From assembly GCA_016935885.1 (NCBI GenBank), contig JAFGQA010000378.1, positions 1 through 11,109 on the forward strand: DNA of 11,109 nt, in the 5' to 3' direction. The notes beneath the pieces were generated by a model that was not told where the DNA came from, did not search any database, and was given only the letters and a program-made list of their open reading frames with translations. A program made the translations under genes and the position numbers. Origin of the DNA: Phycisphaerae bacterium (GTDB lineage: Bacteria > Planctomycetota > Phycisphaerae > UBA1845 > UTPLA1). Below, one piece after another: positions 7,231-11,109 of the stretch (its first letter is position 1; each line of letters begins with the position of its first letter).

Positions 7231-7238
7231 ACCTCCCT
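7231..7238 (-). promoter_or_regulatory. Ribosome binding site of the Cys4-repeat gene
   Basis: On the minus strand this reads AGGGAGGT, 7 nt before the ATG at 7223-7221. It matches the site before the last gene of the operon and sets the start of the 91-residue protein. Confidence 0.75.
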
Positions 7239-7370
7239 TTCTCTCCGTACCAACCGGAAGAATCACACCCGTGACGAATGACTGCCGTCGAGAGTTCGGC
7301 ATTTGCGCGGGACTCCACACTCAAGGCGACCCGCCCAACGGCCGTCATCGTCGCGAACGTCCGTTCGGGC

Positions 7371-7386
7371 AGCAATGGCCATGCCA
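7371..7386 (-). promoter_or_regulatory. Sigma-54 (-24/-12) promoter of the redox operon
   Basis: The minus strand reads TGGCATG, 4 nt, TTGCT. This matches the RpoN consensus TGGCAYG-N4-TTGCW at every defined position, with the correct 12-bp step between the -24 G (7384) and the -12 C (7372). Transcription would begin near 7360, about 137 nt before the first operon gene. The gene directly upstream encodes a sigma-54-activating response regulator, which supports the call. Confidence 0.85.
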
Positions 7387-7523
7387 TGGGCGGGGAAATC
7401 CGGCACGCCTCGGAGGTCCTCTGCTCCAACTGGTTGATTCGTATAGCGTTAGAAAAATCCGATATGGACGTCGCATGTGATGGGAATGCCCCGTTCGGGT
7501 GCGGAGATGCGACCATTGATGGC

Positions 7524-7556
7524 GGGGAGAATCAGACCACTGGGGAGATTCTCCCC
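7524..7556. promoter_or_regulatory. Candidate enhancer (UAS) for the sigma-54 activator: inverted repeat of GGGGAGAATC
   Basis: GGGGAGAATC (7524-7533) is followed by its exact reverse complement GATTCTCCCC (7547-7556). A nested palindrome, TGGGGAGA-T-TCTCCCCA, occupies 7541-7557, giving three half-sites. The element lies about 165-195 bp upstream of the predicted sigma-54 start, a usual position for an NtrC-type activator site. An alternative is a terminator hairpin for the regulator gene, but no U-tract follows on the minus strand. Confidence 0.55.
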
Positions 7557-7631
7557 ACCCTGCCTGTTCGTTATCAGCCGCGCTGGTCGCTGGGGAACTT
7601 GGCTCGCGGGAACGCCCTCAGCGGTTGCCCA

Positions 7632-7656
7632 GGGCAGGCACGGGGACCTGCCCCTA
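7632..7656 (-). repeat. GC-rich hairpin overlapping the response regulator stop codon
   Basis: On the minus strand the TAG stop (7656-7654) runs straight into GGGCAGG, an 8-nt loop, and CCTGCCC (7653-7632), a perfect 7-bp stem. It may act as an RNA 3' stabiliser or weak terminator. It also resembles GGGCAGG-type palindromes that I recall as dispersed repeats in some genomes, which is an unverified impression. Confidence 0.4.
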
Positions 7657-9003
7657 CAGGTTTAAACCATACTGCGCGATCTTCTTGCCCAGCGTCTTGC
7701 GGTCGATTCCGAGGATTTGGGCCGCTCGGGTCCTGTTGCCGCCGGTGTTTGCCAGGACATTGCGGATATGGTCCGCCTCCACCTCGGCCAGGGTCTTGTT
7801 CACCCCGCTGGTGCGCAAGGCCGAGAACCTCGCGAAGGACGGCAAGTCCGGGACTTCAATGACTTGGTCGTCATGCATGACGACGATCCGCTGGATCGCG
7901 TTCTCCAGTTCCCGCGCATTGCCCGGCCAGGAGTAATTCTGCATCGCCTCCATCGCTTTTTCCGAGAAGCAGGGAACTGCCTTGCCGAGTTCTGAGGCGA
8001 ATTTCTCCGCGAAATGCCGCACCAATAGTGGAATGTCGCCGTTTCTGGCCCGCAGGGGCGGAACCTCGATCGTGACGACGTTGATGCGATAGTACAACTC
8101 CTCCCGAAAGACCCGGCTTTGAATAAGACTCTGCAGATTCTTGTTCGTCGCAGCGATGATCCTCACGTCCACCTTTCTCGCACGTGAGTCGCCGACCATG
8201 CGGACTTCTTTGTCCTGGAGCACCCGCAGGAGCTTCACCTGCATGGCGACACTGGTTTCGCCGATCTCATCGAGGAAAATCGTCCCGCCGTCGGCGGTCT
8301 GGAAGAATCCCGCCCGCGACTCGTTGGCGCCGGTGAACGCTCCTTTCACGTACCCGAATAACTCGCTCTCCAGCAGACTCTCCGGGATGCCGCCGCAATT
8401 GACCGGCACAAACGGGGCAGAGGCCCGGGCGCTGCTGTAGTGGATCGCCCGCGCCACCAGTTCCTTACCGCTGCCGCTTTCCCCGGTGATGAGAACCGTC
8501 GCCGAGGTCAAGGACGCTTTCTGTATTGCGCCGAAGACCTTCTGCATCGCGTGGGATTCGCCGATGAGGCCGTAGTCGCCTGTGACGTTCACAACCGGCT
8601 TTGTCGAGCTTTCGCGCCTCCGCTTGAGCCTGTCCAACACGCGACGCACAGCCGCGCAGAGCTCGCTGTCCGTGAACGGCTTGGCAACATACTCTTCCGC
8701 GCCGCTCTTCACCGCCTCGACAGCGCTTTCCACGGTCGCATATCCGGTGATCATCATCACGGCGGTGTTCTTGTAGTTCTCCCGAATGTGTCGGATCAGG
8801 TCGATGCCGCTGATCTTGGGCATCTTCAGGTCGGTAATCACAAGATCCACGAACGTTCCATCGAGGAGATTCAGGGCGTCTACGGCATTGGGAGCAGTGT
8901 AGGTCGTGTATCCATCTGCGGCCAGGCTCCTTTGCAGGACCTCCAGCGTGCTGCGTGTGTCATCCACAACGAGAATCGCCTCTTTCTTGTTGGGTGAACT
9001 CAT
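7654..9003 (-). CDS. NtrC-family sigma-54-dependent response regulator
   Basis: A 449-residue transcription activator in three domains. The receiver (8-125) has acidic D14/D15, phospho-acceptor D58 (LVITDLKMP) and K108. The AAA+ domain (about 145-370) has Walker A GESGSGKE (174-181), the sigma-54 contact loop GAFTGA (221-226), Walker B TIFLDEI (241-247) and the FREELYYRINV segment (299-309). The Fis-type helix-turn-helix (405-447) ends in NRTRAAQILGIDRKTLGKKI. All catalytic motifs are intact and the length is typical. The start at 9003 overlaps the kinase stop by 4 bp (ATGA), so the pair is translationally coupled. It probably binds upstream of the sigma-54 promoter at 7371-7386 and switches on the redox operon. 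The target is inferred from position. Confidence 0.95.
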   Translation of the reverse strand: MSSPNKKEAILVVDDTRSTLEVLQRSLAADGYTTYTAPNAVDALNLLDGTFVDLVITDLKMPKISGIDLIRHIRENYKNTAVMMITGYATVESAVEAVKSGAEEYVAKPFTDSELCAAVRRVLDRLKRRRESSTKPVVNVTGDYGLIGESHAMQKVFGAIQKASLTSATVLITGESGSGKELVARAIHYSSARASAPFVPVNCGGIPESLLESELFGYVKGAFTGANESRAGFFQTADGGTIFLDEIGETSVAMQVKLLRVLQDKEVRMVGDSRARKVDVRIIAATNKNLQSLIQSRVFREELYYRINVVTIEVPPLRARNGDIPLLVRHFAEKFASELGKAVPCFSEKAMEAMQNYSWPGNARELENAIQRIVVMHDDQVIEVPDLPSFARFSALRTSGVNKTLAEVEADHIRNVLANTGGNRTRAAQILGIDRKTLGKKIAQYGLNL

Positions 9004-10172
9004 GATAGCGCCCCGTTCTCCCAGCCGAGGGCTGACTCCACGGGCAATCGAACGGTGAACGCCGCTCCTTTGCCAGGCGTGCTTTTAACGCTGATTGTCC
9101 CGCCGTGGGAGGTCACGATTCCGTGGACCACCGGCAGGCCCAGACCCGTGCCCTGGCTCACCTCCTTGGTTGTGAAGAAAGGCACGAACAGCCGGTCCAG
9201 GACCTCCGCGGTCATCCCCACCCCAGTATCCTCAACAATGCAGAGGGCGCATCCATCCTCCACCTGGCTCCGAAGGATGAGTTTACCACCCTGTGGCATG
9301 GCCTGAACTGCATTCACCACGAGATTGACCAGCACCTGCGTCAACTGTCCGGCATCGGCGATCAACACGGGCATCTGCGGACAAAGCACACATGCCAATT
9401 CGATCCCTTCCTTCTCGAATTGGTGCTTGAACAGCTCAATGGCTCCCAGAACCACGTGGTTGAGATTCACGGGGCCTTTGAGCGTAGGCGTCTGTCGGGC
9501 AAACAGCAGGAGCTTCTTGATGATCTCTCGGGCATAGAGCGAGGCAGTTACAATCCTCTCGATGTCTTGCCTCCCTCCCGCGGACAGCGCCGCGTCGCGT
9601 TTGAGCAACTGGGCGAAGCCGAGAATGCTGCTGAGCGGCTCGTTCAACTCGTGGGCGACGCCTGCCGCTAACTGCCCAATGGTGGCAAGGCGGTCCGCAT
9701 GAATGAGCTGCTTCTGCAGGTGGGCTCTCTCTTGCTCTGCGTCCTGATGTTCCACAATGACGGCGATCTGTCGGGCGATGGCGTCCAGCAGGTTCCGCTC
9801 ATCCTTCAGGAAAGGCCCCTCATCCAAGGCGGGTCTGGCCTCCCGGTAGACGACATCAACGGCCCCTCGGCATTTCGCATCCACGATCACCTCGGAGCTC
9901 TGCCTTGGGTAGCCCTCCTCGAACCCGGGCGTCTCATATCGCTTTCCATCCAGAACAATACGCGCCGATGCAATCTCCGGGTATTGCCATGCCGGCGGTA
10001 TCAACTCAACGATGCACTGAAAAAGTTCGTCAGGCGACCCAGTGGACCCCTCAAATATGCGACTGATACGGTAAAGGCAGCTCAGCTCCTTCACCCGCTC
10101 GCGCAACGCCTGCGCTGTCTGGTCCTCGGGCGGCCCCACTACCTGCCCCTTATTCGCTGTTCGTTTGCCCAT
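9000..10172 (-). CDS. Soluble sensor histidine kinase with GAF-like N-terminal domain
   Basis: A 390-residue kinase, partner of the response regulator that follows. Residues 20-145 form a GAF-like sensory domain (LYRISRIFEG and IPPAWQYPE are visible). A short coiled coil (141-165) leads to the HisKA H-box AAGVAHELNEPL with phospho-acceptor H174. The ATPase domain has the N box (NLVVNAVQ, 283-290), G1 DTGVGM (315-320), F box FVPFFTTK (329-336) and G2 GTGLGLP (341-347). There is no signal peptide or transmembrane segment, so it senses a cytoplasmic signal. Redox state or a small metabolite linked to the regulated complex is plausible but unproven; C32, C53 and C101 lie in or near the sensory region. 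The ATG at 10172 has a modest ribosome site (AGGGTGAT). A sigma-70-type promoter lies about 100 bp upstream. Confidence 0.93.
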   Translation of the reverse strand: MGKRTANKGQVVGPPEDQTAQALRERVKELSCLYRISRIFEGSTGSPDELFQCIVELIPPAWQYPEIASARIVLDGKRYETPGFEEGYPRQSSEVIVDAKCRGAVDVVYREARPALDEGPFLKDERNLLDAIARQIAVIVEHQDAEQERAHLQKQLIHADRLATIGQLAAGVAHELNEPLSSILGFAQLLKRDAALSAGGRQDIERIVTASLYAREIIKKLLLFARQTPTLKGPVNLNHVVLGAIELFKHQFEKEGIELACVLCPQMPVLIADAGQLTQVLVNLVVNAVQAMPQGGKLILRSQVEDGCALCIVEDTGVGMTAEVLDRLFVPFFTTKEVSQGTGLGLPVVHGIVTSHGGTISVKSTPGKGAAFTVRLPVESALGWENGALS

Positions 10173-10198
10173 CGGAGATCACCCTGCTTGTCCAATCC

Positions 10199-10231
10199 TC
10201 GTACGTTTTCCCAGAGACGCGTTTCGTACGA
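10199..10231. promoter_or_regulatory. Pair of TCGTACG motifs in the leader of the kinase gene
   Basis: TCGTACGT at 10199-10206 and the perfect palindrome TCGTACGA at 10224-10231 lie 25 bp apart, between the predicted transcription start (near 10271) and the kinase ATG. They could be a dimeric operator or the stem of a long hairpin. The evidence is only the repeat itself. Confidence 0.25.
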
Positions 10232-10277
10232 TCCGGTCTCTTTCCAGACAATCCTATGGGCCATGTGAATCTATTTC

Positions 10278-10306
10278 ATGATAGTGGATAGCGTCCGAAA
10301 TAGCAA
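10278..10306 (-). promoter_or_regulatory. Sigma-70-type promoter for the kinase-regulator pair
   Basis: On the minus strand: TTGCTA (-35, 10306-10301), a 17-nt spacer, and TATCAT (-10, 10283-10278). Matches are 4/6 and 5/6 to the housekeeping consensus with ideal spacing. The predicted start near 10271 gives a leader of about 100 nt. Confidence 0.6.
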
Positions 10307-10640
10307 GTCTCCATCACAGTCTGGTGCCTGCAAGATAATCACAAGAGATAGCCCACAGCAAGCAGTTCGGCTCCGCCGACGAAAGTGAGAGATGGCACCG
10401 GCAACTGGAGCGAAACTCAGAATCACATATTCTCGCGCGCGACGCTTGCGCGGCTGGCTTGCTGGAGGTCCATGTCCGGACACGCCGATGAGAGGAGCGT
10501 TGCATCGAATAGATGAAAAGACACCGGTTGCCTAAGCCATGTACAGCCGGCCGTCATCACCAGCACAGCGACATGCGGAAGGTCAAAAACCGCAGAAAAC
10601 GCGCAGAAGGCATGTAGAGTAGAGCCCTGGGGAGGTTGTG

Positions 10641-10727
10641 ATGAACCGAGAACAGAACAACATTGGCTTTCCCGAATTGATGACCGAGAATGAGTTGATG
10701 CATTTCCTGCGAATCTCGGACGTGAGC
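10641..10727 (+). pseudogene. 5' fragment of a small helix-turn-helix (excisionase-like) gene
   Basis: The ATG at 10641 has a strong ribosome site (GGGGAGGT, 5 nt upstream). The first 29 codons resemble small DNA-binding proteins: FPELMTENELMHFLRISDVS matches the start of the helix-turn-helix domain of excisionase or MerR-like proteins. After DVS the frame stays open to 10823, but the rest is low-complexity and overlaps the IS66-like frame, so the family match ends at about 10727. The expected remainder of the domain (a second helix and wing) is missing. Read as a gene cut off by the rearrangement at about 10727. The domain call rests on a short match. Confidence 0.45.
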
Positions 10728-10734
10728 CACGGCG

Positions 10735-10950
10735 TTGAGCGAGCGGGGTGCGTATCGGCTGGGGCATCTGCGGCGGTGGGAACAAGCCGGCACTACGCAA
10801 GCCGAGTATTGCCGCCGGCATGATTTGTCGGCGGCGGCGTTTCGATGGTGGCGACGGAAGTTCCTGCGCGAGGGCCGGCTGGTGGCACGAGGCGGCGGCG
10901 TGGCGGATCGTCGCCGCACGAGCGATCCTGGATTTGTCGAGGTGGTGGCC
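10735..10950 (+). mobile_element. IS66-family accessory transposase gene (tnpA/orfA) fragment
   Basis: This frame is open from 10726 (after TGA at 10723-10725), with a possible TTG start at 10735. It encodes residues typical of IS66 accessory protein TnpA: LSERGAYRLGHLRRWEQAG, then TTQAEYCRRHDLSAAAFRWW with the arginine-rich RRKFLRE, and later GFVEVVA. This is the helix-turn-helix part of the family (W..SGLSQ..YC..H.LS...F..W pattern). The match fades at about 10945-10955, where another reading frame with a different family takes over, although this frame stays open to the window end. No IS66 terminal inverted repeat, TnpB or TnpC is visible, so this is an internal remnant and not a complete element. 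Confidence 0.6.
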
Positions 10951-11109
10951 TCGATGTCGCCAGCTCCAGGGACGTCCGGCAGACGCTGCGCCGCGCCCAG
11001 TTCCGCTGGGACTACATCTCGGCCAACAACGGCATGGGCTTTCACTCGCCCCAGGAGTCCACGCGCATCCTCGGCGAGGCCGCCAACCTCGCCCAGCAGA
11101 GCCGCGTCG
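10947..11109 (+). pseudogene. Cytochrome c nitrite reductase (NrfA)-like fragment, running off the window
   Basis: In the frame read from 10947, the sequence encodes LDVASSRDVRQTLRRAQFRW, then DYISANNGMGFHSPQESTRI and LGEAANLAQQSRV. This matches the helical C-terminal region of NrfA, the pentahaem enzyme that reduces nitrite to ammonia in the periplasm: the (R/K)xAQFRWD helix followed by MGFHxPQEaxRILg. The upstream parts of NrfA (haem-binding CxxCH/CxxCK motifs) are absent on the left, where an IS66-like fragment abuts. The 3' end lies beyond the window. Family recognition is good for a short piece. Whether it is a dead fragment or an assembly join cannot be told here. Confidence 0.6.

Larger units (their letters stand above)
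7224..7653. other. Regulatory spacer between the response regulator gene and the redox operon
   Basis: This 430-bp spacer has no gene. Reading on the minus strand it holds, in order, a GC-rich hairpin at the regulator's stop codon, an inverted repeat of GGGGAGAATC half-sites, a sigma-54 -24/-12 element, and a predicted leader of about 137 nt ending in the ribosome site of the 91-residue protein. The leader contains no riboswitch class that I recognise. The 9-mer CCGTTCGGG occurs at 7361-7369 and again at 7491-7499. Confidence 0.6.
10173..10640. other. Gene-free region between the kinase gene and the rearranged right edge
   Basis: No convincing gene is seen on either strand; the short open frames here lack familiar motifs. 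The kinase-proximal part holds the sigma-70-type promoter (10278-10306) and two TCGTACG motifs. Beyond about 10310 I see nothing I can name until the ribosome site at 10629-10636. Confidence 0.5.

Noticed and set aside
7523..7557. Rho-independent terminator after the regulator gene
   Set aside because: A stable hairpin is possible, but no run of U follows on the minus strand. Its position relative to the sigma-54 promoter favours an activator site.
7278..7862. 194-codon plus-strand frame across the regulatory spacer
   Set aside because: It overlaps the regulator gene in antisense and covers the sigma-54 promoter region; there are no recognisable motifs and its composition looks random.
10271..10821. 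Minus-strand open frames (70, 63 and 132 codons) right of the kinase gene
   Set aside because: They overlap each other and the plus-strand HTH/IS66 pieces, show no family resemblance and lack good ribosome sites.
1..11109. CRISPR array, tRNA or rRNA genes
   Set aside because: No regularly spaced repeats and no tRNA- or rRNA-like conserved sequence were found on either strand by eye.

Overview
The window is a GC-rich bacterial segment, roughly 60% G+C by eye. One minus-strand block fills most of it: a two-component regulatory pair (10172 to 7654) followed by a five-gene redox operon (7223 to 500). Many Fe-S proteins, NAD(P)H and flavin modules, a sigma-54 activator and a fragment resembling NrfA point to an anaerobe or facultative anaerobe. 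Planctomycetota (Phycisphaerae-like) or a Desulfobacterota-type lineage is possible, but this rests on remembered family resemblance and no marker gene is present.

Layout from right to left, in the direction of transcription. At the right edge (10641-11109, plus strand) three gene pieces are packed head to tail: the start of a helix-turn-helix protein, part of an IS66-type accessory transposase gene, and an interior or C-terminal part of a cytochrome c nitrite reductase-like gene. This is a rearranged scar or an assembly join. A gene-free stretch follows, with a good sigma-70-type promoter (10278-10306) reading left. Then come a soluble sensor histidine kinase and an NtrC-type sigma-54 response regulator, coupled by an ATGA overlap. 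A 430-bp spacer after the regulator carries a GC-rich hairpin at the stop codon, a 10-bp inverted repeat (candidate activator site) and a near-consensus -24/-12 sigma-54 promoter (7371-7386).

The operon behind that promoter encodes: (1) a 91-residue protein with two Cys4 repeats; (2) a NuoE/HydC-like [2Fe-2S] protein with a zinc-ribbon tail; (3) a 1081-residue fusion of a NuoF/HydB-like NADH-FMN-FeS module to a GltD/NfnB-like NADPH-FAD module; (4) a 225-residue multi-cluster ferredoxin matching the N-terminal part of HydA/HndD/NuoG without an H-cluster domain; and (5) a 527-residue protein related to the FMN domain of glutamate synthase (GltB), without the glutaminase domain or the usual 3Fe-4S motif. 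Several junctions are 4-bp ATGA overlaps, which suggests co-translation.

Together these look like a single cytoplasmic complex. A HydABC-like, potentially electron-bifurcating NADH core has lost its hydrogenase end and is wired to an NADPH flavoprotein and a GltB-like FMN enzyme of unknown substrate. The sensor-regulator pair just upstream is the obvious candidate to switch it on through sigma-54. The left 499 bases hold no gene I can recognise.
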